Assembly: GCF_023898865.1 (NCBI RefSeq)
Contig: NZ_JAGSOV010000083.1
Coordinates: 1-64,000 of the forward strand
Direction of reading: 5' to 3'
DNA length: 64,000 nt
Source: Pseudonocardia humida
GTDB lineage: Bacteria; Actinomycetota; Actinomycetes; Mycobacteriales; Pseudonocardiaceae
Of the stretch, positions 31,959 to 41,621 are shown piece by piece (positions within the stretch are counted from its first letter, which is position 1; every line of letters starts with the position of its first letter). The position numbers and the translations under genes are program-made. The notes beneath the pieces are model-generated. The model saw only the letters and a list, made by a program, of their open reading frames with translations. It ran no database searches and had not been told where the DNA came from.

Positions 31959-32791
31959 CGGTGCGTCGCCTCCTCGCCCAGGTAGGCGTCGATCACGGCG
32001 GGGTCGTCGCGGACCTCGTCGGGCGTGCCGTCGGCGACGACCTTGCCGAAGTCGAGCACCGTGATCCGGTCGCAGACGCTCATCACCAGGTCCATGTGGT
32101 GCTCGACGAGCACCACCGACATGCGCGCGGTCAGCGACCGGATCAGCTCGCCGAGCTCGGTCATCTCGTCGGCGCCCAGCCCGCTGGCCGGCTCGTCGAG
32201 CAGCAGCAGGTCGGGCGCCCCGGCCAGGGCCCTGGCCAACGACACCCGCTTCTGCACGGGGTAGGGCAGGCTGCCGGGCAGGCGCGCGGCGTAGGACTCG
32301 ACGCCCAACTCGACCAGCGCCTCGACGGCCCGCTCGCGCAGCGCGCGCTCGTCGCGGTCGGAGCGCGGGAGCGCGAACAGCGTCGAGGCGAACCCGGCGC
32401 GGGCGTGCCGTTCCGCGCCGACCATCACGTTCTCCAGCACGGTGAGCCCGGCGAACAGCCCCACGCCCTGCAGGGTGCGGGCGATGCCCATCCCGGCCAG
32501 CCGGTGCGGGCGGAGCCCGCGCACCGGTCGTCCGTGGCGGAGTACAGTGCCGGTGTCGGGGCGGACGAAGCCGCAGCAGACGTTGAACAGCGTCGTCTTG
32601 CCGGCTCCGTTGGGCCCGATGACCCCGCGCACCTCCCCGGGGCCGACCGAGAACGACACATCGTCGAGGGCGACGAGACCACCGAACCGCACGCTGACGC
32701 CGGCGACACCGAACACGGCCGCCTGGTCGTCGGTGGTGGCGTCGGCATCGGTCGCCTTGCCGAGGGGCACGGTCACGGGTCGCAACTCCAT
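31955..32791 (-). CDS. livG: Branched-chain ABC transporter ATPase LivG-like
   Basis: A 278-residue ABC ATPase. Walker A GPNGAGKTT, LivG-typical GIARTLQGVGLFAGLTVLENV, signature region reading LPYPVQKRVSLARAL (a variant of LSYGxQRR), Walker B LLLLDEPASGL and switch His in LVEHHMD. First gene of a livG-leader-livF-livH-livM-binding-protein operon. The start faces three palindromes and a divergent PucR-type regulator gene. Confidence 0.9.
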   Translation of the reverse strand: MELRPVTVPLGKATDADATTDDQAAVFGVAGVSVRFGGLVALDDVSFSVGPGEVRGVIGPNGAGKTTLFNVCCGFVRPDTGTVLRHGRPVRGLRPHRLAGMGIARTLQGVGLFAGLTVLENVMVGAERHARAGFASTLFALPRSDRDERALRERAVEALVELGVESYAARLPGSLPYPVQKRVSLARALAGAPDLLLLDEPASGLGADEMTELGELIRSLTARMSVVLVEHHMDLVMSVCDRITVLDFGKVVADGTPDEVRDDPAVIDAYLGEEATHR

Positions 32792-32834
32792 CGTCGGTCC
32801 GAGCACCGCGTCCGGCGCGGGTGCGGCACTACTT

Positions 32835-32908
32835 TGGGCGGAACGCCCAGCCGCCGCCATGGGCGCGGCGCCCAAGATGCCCCACCCCGACCTGGGCGCA
32901 GCGCCCCA
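32835..32908. promoter_or_regulatory. Three spaced palindromes, probable operator array
   Basis: TGGGCG-GAA-CGCCCA (32835-32849), TGGGCGC-G-GCGCCCA (32860-32874) and CTGGGCGC-A-GCGCCCCAG (about 32892-32908) share one consensus. Their centres are 25 and 33 bases apart. They fill the 160-base gap between livG and the PucR-type gene, a position fitting a shared operator bound by the divergently encoded regulator. Confidence 0.65.
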
Positions 32909-32950
32909 GCTTGTGGACGGCGCTGTGCGTCGTGCTGCACAGTGCTGCCC

Positions 32951-34198
32951 GTGGCTACGCCTACGCGCAGTGGCGGACGAGTCGGCGCAGACCGCCCGCC
33001 CCTCCCTCGAGCACTGCCGCCGCAGGCCCACGAGGCACTGCTCGTGCTGGGGGCGGCGCTGCTCGAGGACGTCGACGCGCTCGCCGACCGGCTCACCGTG
33101 ATGGCGCTGCAGCGCGAGTCCGTCTACTCCGACATGGACCTGGTCGAGGACCTCCGCGCGGCGTGCCGCATCAACCTCGAACGCGGCGTGCAGGTGCTGG
33201 CCCACCGGGTGCCGGAGGGCGTCGAGCCGGAGGACACCTCGCGCCAGACCGGTCGCCGCCGGGCCCGCCAGGGCGTGCCGCTGGAGTCGGTGCTGCGCGC
33301 CTACCGGCTCGGCGGGCGGGTGATGTGGGAGGCCCTGCTGGAGACCTCGCGGGGGCGCTTCAACGGCGCCTACGACGAGCCGCTCCTCGACGCCGCCGCC
33401 TACGTCTGGCGGGTGAGCGACAACAGCGCCTCGGCGCTGGTCGAGGCGTACCGGATGGAGGAGCTGCGGCTGCACAGCCACGACCTGAGCCGCCGGCACG
33501 CGATGCTCGACGCGCTGATCGAGGGCCGCGGCAGCGACCCGACGTTCCTGCGCAACGCGGCCACCGTGCTGGGGCTGCCCGAGGACGGGCCGCTGCTGTG
33601 CGTCGTGGCCCCGATGGAGACCGCGGGGGAGTACCCGCTGCGCTCGCCCCAGGAGGCCATGGCCCTGCAGGACATGCTGTCGGTGTGGTTCGTGCGCCCC
33701 CGCGACGAGGTGGGGGTGATCGTGCTGGGCTCGCGGCCGGCGAAGGTCGCGCTGGACGCCCTGCGCCCGTGCGTGATCGGGCGGGCCGGGGTCTCGCCGG
33801 TGATCGACGGCCTCGGCTCGGTCGACGCCGGCTACCGGATGGCCCAGACCGCGGCCCGCACGCTGAGCGGCCCCGGCCTGGCCGTGCTCGACGACCGCCT
33901 CCCCGAGGCGCTGCTGGTCGACAGCCCCGAGCTGCTGCCGCGCCTGGTCGGCACCGCCCTCGGCGGCCTGATGAGCCTGCCCCCGGCCGACCGCGACACC
34001 CTGCTGGGGACCCTGGAGGAGCTGCTGGCCTGCGGCGGGTCACCCACGCACGCGGCCACCGCGCTGTTCTGCCACCGCAACACGGTGATCTACCGGATGC
34101 GCCGGATCGAGTCCGCGACCGGCCGCTCGATCAGCAACCCGCGCGACCGGCTCCTGCTCACCCTGGGCCTGATGGCGGCCCGGGCGAAGCGGACCTGA
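32951..34198 (+). CDS. PucR/CdaR-family transcriptional regulator
   Basis: A 415-residue regulator. The N-terminal half is helical, with no recognised ligand domain (RsbT co-antagonist-like: VLRAYRLGGRVMWEALLE). The C-terminal region has the GGDEF-like middle segment typical of CdaR regulators and ends in the PucR helix-turn-helix (HAATALFCHRNTVIYRMRRIE), followed by a conserved RLLLTLGLMA. Such proteins usually activate adjacent catabolic or transport genes. Divergence from the Liv-type operon and the palindromes between them suggest it controls that importer. GTG 32951 is the likeliest start. Confidence 0.85.
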   Translation: MATPTRSGGRVGADRPPLPRALPPQAHEALLVLGAALLEDVDALADRLTVMALQRESVYSDMDLVEDLRAACRINLERGVQVLAHRVPEGVEPEDTSRQTGRRRARQGVPLESVLRAYRLGGRVMWEALLETSRGRFNGAYDEPLLDAAAYVWRVSDNSASALVEAYRMEELRLHSHDLSRRHAMLDALIEGRGSDPTFLRNAATVLGLPEDGPLLCVVAPMETAGEYPLRSPQEAMALQDMLSVWFVRPRDEVGVIVLGSRPAKVALDALRPCVIGRAGVSPVIDGLGSVDAGYRMAQTAARTLSGPGLAVLDDRLPEALLVDSPELLPRLVGTALGGLMSLPPADRDTLLGTLEELLACGGSPTHAATALFCHRNTVIYRMRRIESATGRSISNPRDRLLLTLGLMAARAKRT

Positions 34199-34218
34199 CG
34201 CGCGGCCGCCCCCCAATG

Positions 34219-34283
34219 CCGTCGAGAACGAACTCGTCGTCGTTCTGGACCGGTCCACACGACAACAGGTTCGTTCTCGACGG
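34219..34283. repeat. 65-bp palindromic element, copy 3
   Basis: Ends CCGTCGAGAACGAA and TTCGTTCTCGACGG are perfect 14-bp inverted repeats. The centre CTGGACCGGTCCA is nearly identical to that of copy 1, and AACTCGTCG after the left end is also shared. It lies between convergent genes, one base from the aldo/keto reductase stop. Confidence 0.87.
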
Positions 34284-34284
34284 G

Positions 34285-35250
34285 TCAGTGCCAGGCGCGG
34301 GCTGAGCGGGCCGCCCAGTAGTCCCGCGGGGCCTCGGCGAGGTCCTCGAGCTCGCCGAGGACGTCGACGGGGACGGCCAGGGCGGTCGCGGAGGCGTTGC
34401 TGAGCACCTGGGCCGGGTCGACCCCGCCCGACAGCACGCACCAGGCCCAGGGCTGGGCGAGCGCGGCGGCGATGGCCAGCTGGTCCACCGGCACGCCGAG
34501 GCCGGCGGCCAGCGCCGCGACCCGGGCGGCGCGGTGGTCGTCGGGGGCGGCGCCGCCGGGGGCGAGCCGACCGTTCGCCACCGGCTCCTTGACGATCACC
34601 TCGGCGCCCGCCGCGGCCGCCGCGGCCAGCGCGGGCCCCGCGGAGGTCTCCAGCACGTTCCACGTCGACTGGACCGAGGTGAACAGCGGGAGGCCGTCGA
34701 CGTCGATGCCGATCGCCTGCCGCACGGTCGCCGCCTGCGCCGGTCCGGAGGTGGACAGGCCCACGCGGACGCCGCGTTCGCGCAGTCCCGCCAGCGCCCG
34801 CAGCACGGCGGGGTCGTCGAGCACCCCGGTCTCGGGCGTGGCCGAGTGGATGTGGTAGCGCTCCAGGCGCTCGCCCAGCAGCGCCAGGCTCTGCGCGACC
34901 TGCTCGGTGAACGCCTCGACCGAGTGGTCCTTGACCTCGTGCACATCGGCGTCGACGTGCCACTCGCCGACGTAGCGGTAGCCCCACTTCGAGCCGATCC
35001 GCACGTCCGTCGCGTCCGGGCGCGCGGACAGCCACCCGGCCAGGAACTCCTCGGCCCGCCCGTAGGACCGCGCGACGTCGACGTAGCGCACACCGGCGGC
35101 GTACGCCGCGTCGAGCACGCGCCACGTCCGCCCGCGCAGGTCGTCGACCGAGCGCTGGTCCCCGAGATCGGCGCCCCGGCCCGAGGTGATGTAGGCGGGT
35201 CGGGCCACCGCGGCCAGGCCGATTCCGATCCGGGTGGGCAGGGGGTTCAT
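34285..35250 (-). CDS. Aldo/keto reductase
   Basis: A 321-residue TIM-barrel oxidoreductase. The catalytic tetrad is visible: Asp and Tyr in VDVARSYGRAEEFL, Lys in IGSKWGY and His in YHIHSA. NADPH-binding features follow in the C-terminal half (EPVANGRL, SGGVDPAQVLSN). Likely reduces or oxidises a small carbonyl/alcohol. It is divergent from the dihydroxyacetone kinase operon across a 73-base gap, so a role with dihydroxyacetone-type substrates is possible but unproven. Confidence 0.85.
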   Translation of the reverse strand: MNPLPTRIGIGLAAVARPAYITSGRGADLGDQRSVDDLRGRTWRVLDAAYAAGVRYVDVARSYGRAEEFLAGWLSARPDATDVRIGSKWGYRYVGEWHVDADVHEVKDHSVEAFTEQVAQSLALLGERLERYHIHSATPETGVLDDPAVLRALAGLRERGVRVGLSTSGPAQAATVRQAIGIDVDGLPLFTSVQSTWNVLETSAGPALAAAAAAGAEVIVKEPVANGRLAPGGAAPDDHRAARVAALAAGLGVPVDQLAIAAALAQPWAWCVLSGGVDPAQVLSNASATALAVPVDVLGELEDLAEAPRDYWAARSARAWH

Positions 35251-35323
35251 CGAAGGTCCTTCCGGGCAGGTCGTCGTGCCTTACGGTTCGCAAACGATCG
35301 CGATAGTCCGACGAGGGGCCGCC

Positions 35324-36321
<998 letters not shown>

Positions 36322-36325
<4 letters not shown>

Positions 36326-36963
36326 GCGCGGTGCCGACCGAAGGGGCGGTCGACGTGGCCGCGCTGCGCCGGTGGATCGACGCGTTCGCCGGCGACGTCG
36401 CCGAGCACCAGGAGGAGCTCACCCGGCTCGACTCGGCCATCGGCGACGCCGACCACGGCTCCAACCTCGCCCGCGGCATGAAGGCGGTGCTGGCCGCGCT
36501 CGACTCCGAGCGGCCGGCCACGGCGGGCGCGCTGCTCAAGCGCACCGGGATGACGCTGGTCAGCACGGTCGGCGGGGCGAGCGGTCCGCTCTACGGCACG
36601 TTCTTCCTGCGCATGGGCACGGCCGCGGGCGAGGTCGAGTCGCTGGACACCGCCGCGCTCGGCGCGGCGCTGCGGGCGGGCGTCGGCGGGATCGTGGCCC
36701 GCGGCAAGTCCGAGCTGGGCGACAAGACCATGTACGACGCGCTCGCCCCCGCCGTCGACGCCTACGACGCCGCGGGCGACGAGGTCGGCGCCGCGCTGCG
36801 GGCGGCGTCCGATGCCGCCGACCGGGGGCGCGACGCGACGATCCCGCTGCAGGCGCGCAAGGGCCGCGCGAGCTACCTGGGCGAGCGCAGCGTCGGCCAC
36901 CAGGACCCGGGCGCCACCTCCGCGGCACTGCTGCTGGGCGCGGCGGCGCGCACCCTGGGATGA
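36322..36963 (+). CDS. dhaL: Dihydroxyacetone kinase subunit DhaL
   Basis: A 213-residue helical-barrel protein. Nucleotide and magnesium-binding motifs are IGDADHGSNLARG, TVGGASGPLYGTFF, RGKSELGDKTMYDAL and the final ASYLGERSVGHQDPGA. In the PTS-dependent system ADP stays bound here and is phosphorylated by DhaM. It begins in a GTGA overlap with dhaK; a second GTG three codons on is an alternative. The dhaM-type gene starts 7 bases after its stop. Confidence 0.93.
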
Positions 36964-36970
36964 TCACCGG

Positions 36971-39637
36971 GTGGTGAGCTCGCCGGTCGGTCTGGTCGTC
37001 GTCTCGCACAGCAGGCCGCTGGCCGCCGCCGCGGTGGCGCTGGCCCGCGAGATGGCCCCGGCCGGGCTGCTCATCGAGGTCGCCGCGGGGATCGACGGCC
37101 CGGACGGCCCCGCCTTCGGCACCGACGCGGTGGCGATCGCGGCCGCGATCGCCGCCGCCGACCGCGGGTCCGGGGTCGTGGTGCTGATGGACCTGGGCAG
37201 CGCGGTGCTGTCCGCGGAGCTGGCGCTGGACCTGCTGGAGGACCCCGACCAGCGCGACCGGGTGCTGCTGTGCCCCGCGCCCCTGGTCGAAGGGCTGGTG
37301 GTGGCGGCCGTGGCGGCCGCGGGTGGGGTGGGCCGGGCCGAGGTGGCCGCGGAAGCGACCGGGGCGCTCGCGGCGAAGGTCTCGCAACTGGCGGTCGAGC
37401 CGGACGGGGTCGAACCGGGTGGGGTCGAGGCCCCGCCGGTGCCCCCGCCGCGCCACCCCGGCGGGGGCGCCGGCGCCGAGCCGGGCGCCGACCTGGAGGC
37501 CGGTGCCGCCTCCGACGCGGCCGCGGCCGGGCAGCGCCGTGCCGGTGAGCGACGGGCGCAGGAGCGCGCGGCGGCCGTCTTCGTCGTCACCAACCCGCAC
37601 GGCCTGCACGCCCGGCCCGCCGCCCGGCTGGTGGCCCTGGTCCGCAGGCTGTCCGCCGCCACCCACTGCGAGCTGCGGCTGCGCAACCGGAGCACCGGCT
37701 CGCAGTGGGTGCCGGCGGGGAGCATGGCCCGGGTCGCCGTCGTGGGCGCGGAGGCCGGGCACGAGGTCGAGATCGAGGCCACCGGCGACGGCGCGCGAGC
37801 CGCGGTCGACGCGGTGCTGGAGCTGGCCGGGCGGCACTTCGACGAGCCGGTCGAGGCCCCCGCGCCCACCCCGGCCCCACCCGCCCCGGCCCCGGTCGAC
37901 GCGCCGCCGAGGGTCCTGCCCGGGGCGCCCGGGATCGGCGTCGGTCCGGCGCGGGGGCTGGGGCCACCACCGGTCACGGTGCCCGACGACCCGCCCGACG
38001 ACCCCGGCACCGAGCGCGCGCGCCTCGACCGCGCGCTGGCCGACGTCGCCGTCGCGATCACCGCGTCCCGCGACGCCGCCGCCCGCGACCTCGGCCCCAC
38101 CGAGGCCGCGATCTTCGACGCCCACCTGCTGCTGCTGGAGGACCCCGAGCTCGCCGGGCGCACCCGCACCGCCGTCGACGCCGGTGCCTCCGCCGCCCGG
38201 GCCTGGGCCGACGCCGTCGAGGGCGGCGCCACGGCGCTGGAGGCGCTCCCCGACCCCTACCTCGCCGCGCGCGGCGCCGACGTCCGCGCGGTCGGGGAGC
38301 AGGTCCTGCGCGCCCTGTTGGCCGCCCCGGGAGGTCAGGAAGGTGGCCTTCCTGAACCGGGAGGCGGCGGGGACGGCGGCGAGCGGGTGGTGCTGGTCGC
38401 GGCCGACCTGACCCCGGCGCAGGCCGCCGGGCTCGACCCGGCCCGGGTCGCCGGGGTGGTGCTGGCCGGTGGCAGCCCGACCGCGCACGCCGCGCTGCTG
38501 CTGCGCGCCCGCGGCGTCCCGGCCGTCATGGGCGCGGGGCCCGGCGTGCTCGACGTCCCCGACGGCACCGCCCTCGCCCTCGACGGCACCACCGGCGAGC
38601 TCGTCGTCGACCCGTCGCCCGAGCGGCTGACGGCCCTGCGCGAGCGCGCCGCGGCCGGCGCCCGGCGCGAGCGGGCCGCCGGGGAGCGGGCCGGTGAGCC
38701 CGCCCGCACCCGCGACGACGTGCACGTCCTGGTCGGGGTGAACGTCGGCTCGCGGGCCGACGCCGAGGCCGCCGCCGGCGCCGACCTCGTCGGCCTGGTG
38801 CGCACCGAGTTCCTGTTCCTCGACCGCGACCGCGCCCCCGACGTCGACGAGCAGGTCGCCGCCTACCGCGGCGTGGCCGAGGCCCTCGACGGCCGCCGGA
38901 TCACCCTGCGCACCCTCGACGTCGGCGGCGACAAGCCCCTGCCCTACCTGCCGCTGCCGCGCGAGGCGAACCCGTTCCTCGGGGTGCGCGGCATCCGGCT
39001 CGCCGGCCCGCACCCCGCGCTGCTGCGCGAGCAGCTGCTGGCCGCGGTCCGGGTGGCCCACGAGACGCCGGTCAGCCTGATGTTCCCGATGGTCGCGGCG
39101 CTCGAGGAGCTGCTGGCCGCCCGCCGCGAGCTGGACGCGGTCATCGCCGCGGAGGGTCGCGGCGCGCCGGCCGGCCTGCAGGTCGGGATCATGGTCGAGG
39201 TACCGGCGGCGGCGCTCAAGGCGGCGGCGTTCGTGCCGCACGTCGACTTCCTCAGCATCGGCACCAACGACCTCACCCAGTACGCGCTGGCCGCCGAGCG
39301 CGGCAACCCGGCCGTGGCCGCGCTGGCCGACCCGCTCGACCCGGGCGTCCTGCGGCTGGTCGACGCGGTCTGCCGGGCCGCGGAGGGCCGCGCGCTGGTG
39401 GCGGTGTGCGGGGAGGCCGCGGGCGAGGAGGTGGCGGCGCGGCTGCTGGTGGGCCTGGGCGTGCGGGAGCTGAGCGTCGTGCCGCCCCTGGTCGCGGCGA
39501 CCAAGCAGGTGGTGCGCGAGCTGGACGCCGGGGCGGCCGCGCTCGCCGCCGCCGGCGCCCTCACCGCGGACAGCGCCGCGGCCGTCCGCGCGGCCGCGGC
39601 CGATCGACCCCGGAGTTCAGGAAAGCCACGATGCTGA
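36971..39637 (+). CDS. dhaM: DhaM-HPr-enzyme I fusion, complete phosphorelay for DhaL
   Basis: An 888-residue three-part PTS protein. Residues 1-130 are DhaM-type EIIA with phospho-His13 (VVVSHSRPL). After an Ala/Gly/Pro linker, HPr occupies about 200-290, with phospho-His213 in NPHGLHARPA. Enzyme I fills about 315-880: swivelling His506 in SPTAHAALL, then the whole PEP-binding barrel (GLVRTEFLFLDRD, GGDKPLPYL, SIGTNDLTQYALA) with catalytic Cys813 in VCGEAA. E. coli DhaM has only a truncated enzyme I part, so here one polypeptide can carry phosphate from PEP to DhaL. Two palindromic elements lie inside the gene; the second supplies the stop. Start is GTG 36971 or the adjacent GTG. Confidence 0.92.
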   Translation: MVSSPVGLVVVSHSRPLAAAAVALAREMAPAGLLIEVAAGIDGPDGPAFGTDAVAIAAAIAAADRGSGVVVLMDLGSAVLSAELALDLLEDPDQRDRVLLCPAPLVEGLVVAAVAAAGGVGRAEVAAEATGALAAKVSQLAVEPDGVEPGGVEAPPVPPPRHPGGGAGAEPGADLEAGAASDAAAAGQRRAGERRAQERAAAVFVVTNPHGLHARPAARLVALVRRLSAATHCELRLRNRSTGSQWVPAGSMARVAVVGAEAGHEVEIEATGDGARAAVDAVLELAGRHFDEPVEAPAPTPAPPAPAPVDAPPRVLPGAPGIGVGPARGLGPPPVTVPDDPPDDPGTERARLDRALADVAVAITASRDAAARDLGPTEAAIFDAHLLLLEDPELAGRTRTAVDAGASAARAWADAVEGGATALEALPDPYLAARGADVRAVGEQVLRALLAAPGGQEGGLPEPGGGGDGGERVVLVAADLTPAQAAGLDPARVAGVVLAGGSPTAHAALLLRARGVPAVMGAGPGVLDVPDGTALALDGTTGELVVDPSPERLTALRERAAAGARRERAAGERAGEPARTRDDVHVLVGVNVGSRADAEAAAGADLVGLVRTEFLFLDRDRAPDVDEQVAAYRGVAEALDGRRITLRTLDVGGDKPLPYLPLPREANPFLGVRGIRLAGPHPALLREQLLAAVRVAHETPVSLMFPMVAALEELLAARRELDAVIAAEGRGAPAGLQVGIMVEVPAAALKAAAFVPHVDFLSIGTNDLTQYALAAERGNPAVAALADPLDPGVLRLVDAVCRAAEGRALVAVCGEAAGEEVAARLLVGLGVRELSVVPPLVAATKQVVRELDAGAAALAAAGALTADSAAAVRAAAADRPRSSGKPRC
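38326..38361. repeat. Palindromic element of the TTCAGGA type inside dhaM
   Basis: CCCGG-GAG-GTCAGGAAGG pairs with CCTTCCTGAACCGGG around a 3-base loop. It encodes about 12 residues (PGGQEGGLPEPG) in the enzyme I part in frame. The arms match the hairpin at the 3' end of the same gene. Confidence 0.65.
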
Positions 39638-39674
39638 ACTCAGAGGGCAGCAGCGTGGCTCTCCTGAACCGGGG
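39608..39674. repeat. Palindromic element of the TTCAGGA type at the dhaM 3' end
   Basis: CCCCGG-AG-TTCAGGAAAGCCACG pairs with CGTGGCTCTCCTGAACCGGGG (one mismatch and a 2-base bulge), with an inner TGCTG/CAGCA stem. The dhaM TGA at 39635-39637 lies in its loop, so the element defines the protein's last residues. It lies between convergent genes and may also terminate transcription. Confidence 0.7.
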
Positions 39675-39686
39675 TGCGGGGCAGGC

Positions 39687-40193
39687 TCAGCCGAGCGGGG
39701 GACCGGTGACGCCGTAGTTGCCGCGGTAGTAGAGCAGCGGCGGGCGGTCGGGGGCGGCCCCGAGGTCGTGCACCCGGCCGACGACGATCGTGTGGTCGCC
39801 GCCGTCGTACTCGTTCCACAGGGTGCAGTCGACCCAGGCGCTGACGCCCTCCAGGATCGGCGAGCCCGACGGCGCCGCCCGCCAGGGCACACCGGCGAAC
39901 TTGTCGGCCCCCGAGCGGGCGAACCCGACGCTGAGCTCCTGGTGGTCGGCGGCCAGCACGTTGACGCAGAACGCGGCGGCCTGCCGGATCCGGGGCCACG
40001 TGGTGGACGTGCGCGCGGGGGCGAAGGTGATCAGCGGCGGGTCGAGGGAGAGCGAGGCGAAGGACTGACAGGTGAAGCCGGCCGGTCCGCCGTCGCTCAT
40101 CGCGGTGACGACCACGATCCCCGACACGAAGTGCCCCAGGACCTCCCGCATCACGGCGGGGGAAACCGGTCCGGGCGGCGCGCTACCCGTCAT
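39687..40193 (-). CDS. Flavin reductase-domain protein
   Basis: A 168-residue flavin-binding split-barrel protein. Motifs GHFVSGIVVVTA, GFTCQSFASLSLDPPLITF, FCVNVLAADH and DHTIVVGRVHDLG match the small NAD(P)H:flavin oxidoreductases that feed reduced FMN/FAD to two-component monooxygenases (HsaB/HpaC type). The partner oxygenase is not in this window. ATG 40193 is the likeliest start. Confidence 0.88.
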   Translation of the reverse strand: MTGSAPPGPVSPAVMREVLGHFVSGIVVVTAMSDGGPAGFTCQSFASLSLDPPLITFAPARTSTTWPRIRQAAAFCVNVLAADHQELSVGFARSGADKFAGVPWRAAPSGSPILEGVSAWVDCTLWNEYDGGDHTIVVGRVHDLGAAPDRPPLLYYRGNYGVTGPPLG

Positions 40194-40277
40194 GTCGGCC
40201 ACAGTAGTGTCCAGGACGGCGGCGGGGACCGCCGCCGAAGCGACGATCCCCACAGATCGTTCGTGCCGTCGTGCCGG

Positions 40278-41366
40278 TCAGCTGGCGTAGGCCCGCAGCC
40301 GGTCGGCCCGCTCGCCCAGGCGCAGCTTGGCCATGACCTCGCGCTCGATCTGGCGCACGCGCTCGCGGGAGAGCCCGAAGCGGCGCCCGATCTGGTCGAG
40401 CGTGCGGGGCTGGCCGTCGTCGAGGCCGTAGCGCATGCGGATGACGTTCTGCTCGCGGTCCTCCAGGGTGGCGAGCACGCGGCGCAGGTCGTCGTGCAGC
40501 AGGTGCGAGATGACCGTGGTCTCGGCGTCGGCCGACTCGCCGTCCTCGATGAAGTCGCCCAGCGGCGCCTCCTCGTCGGAGCCGACCGGCATGTCCAGGC
40601 TCACCGGGTCGCGCGCGTGGTCGAGGAGGTCGGCGATCTTCTCCTCGGGGATGCCCGACTCGGTGGCCATCTCCGCGTGGGTCGCGTCGCGGCCGAGGCG
40701 CTGGTGCAGGTCGCGGCGGATGCGGGCGAGCTTGTTGACCTGCTCGACCAGGTGCACGGGCAGCCGGATCGTGCGGGCCTGGTCGGCCATGCCGCGGGTG
40801 ATGGCCTGGCGGATCCACCACGTGGCGTAGGTGGAGAACTTGAAGCCCTTGGCGTAGTCGAACTTCTCCACCGCGCGGATGAGACCCAGGTTGCCCTCCT
40901 GGATCAGGTCGAGCAGCGGCATGCCGCGGCCGGTGTAGCGCTTGGCCAGCGACACGACCAGCCGGAGGTTGGCCTCCAGCAGGTGGTTGCGGGCGCGGCT
41001 GCCGTCGCGGACGACGTGGCGCAGGTCCGACGCGTACTGCTTGTCGAGCTGGCGACCCTCGGCGGCCGCGGTGTCGAGCACGTGCTGGGCGAACACACCG
41101 GCCTCGATGCGGCGGGCCAGGTCGACCTCCTGGGCCGCGGTGAGCAGGGCGGTCTTGCCGATGCCGTTCAGGTAGACGCGGACCAGGTCGGCCGCGGGGC
41201 TCTGGGCGTCGAGGTCCTCTGCGGACAGCTCGGGGCGCCCGGACTCCGGCATGATCTCCTCGATCGACTCCTCGGTGGCGTCGACGGTGTCGCGATCGGT
41301 ACGCTGTGCCGGGACCGTCGACACCGTCGAACGGCCGCCCCGCGCTGCGGTGAGTGACGTCGTCAT
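40278..41366 (-). CDS. sigB: Principal-like RNA polymerase sigma factor SigB
   Basis: A 362-residue group 2 sigma-70 factor. Region 1.2 is SPAADLVRVYLNGIGKTALL; region 2 carries RLVVSLAKRYTGRGMPLLDLIQEGN and FSTYATWWIRQAI (each quoted in part); region 3 begins RTIRLPVHLVEQVNKL; and region 4.2 is RTLDQIGRRFGLSRERVRQIE. The protein lacks the long acidic N-terminus of SigA/HrdB, fitting mycobacterial SigB, a stress-induced housekeeping-like sigma. A GGGAAC-N18-GTT promoter upstream suggests control by a SigH/SigR-type factor. Confidence 0.9.
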   Translation of the reverse strand: MTTSLTAARGGRSTVSTVPAQRTDRDTVDATEESIEEIMPESGRPELSAEDLDAQSPAADLVRVYLNGIGKTALLTAAQEVDLARRIEAGVFAQHVLDTAAAEGRQLDKQYASDLRHVVRDGSRARNHLLEANLRLVVSLAKRYTGRGMPLLDLIQEGNLGLIRAVEKFDYAKGFKFSTYATWWIRQAITRGMADQARTIRLPVHLVEQVNKLARIRRDLHQRLGRDATHAEMATESGIPEEKIADLLDHARDPVSLDMPVGSDEEAPLGDFIEDGESADAETTVISHLLHDDLRRVLATLEDREQNVIRMRYGLDDGQPRTLDQIGRRFGLSRERVRQIEREVMAKLRLGERADRLRAYAS

Positions 41367-41438
41367 GTGGTTGAGTTCCTCCCCTGCGCGACCCCGGGCG
41401 GGCGTGGTGTGCCTCCTGCCGGGGTTCTCAGTGCGTCC

Positions 41439-41465
41439 AACGCGCCGTCACGCCGTAACGTTCCC
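41439..41465 (-). promoter_or_regulatory. SigR/SigH/SigE-type promoter of sigB
   Basis: Read on the minus strand, GGGAAC (41465-41460), 18 bases, then GTT (41441-41439). This matches the ECF consensus for oxidative/heat-stress sigma factors of actinomycetes (GGGAAY-N18-GTT). Expected initiation is about 65 bases before the sigB ATG. Confidence 0.6.
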
Positions 41466-41621
41466 AACACGGCGATGTGCCCTCGACCACTCTCAGCGGC
41501 CTTTCAGGCTCGTCCTGGTGTAGGTACCCGGCTTCACCGCCGTCACACGGGCACCCCTGTCCGGGCCCTCTTCACGGGGCTCCCGCTCGTAGCACCCGGG
41601 CCGGGGCAGCATGATGGAGCC

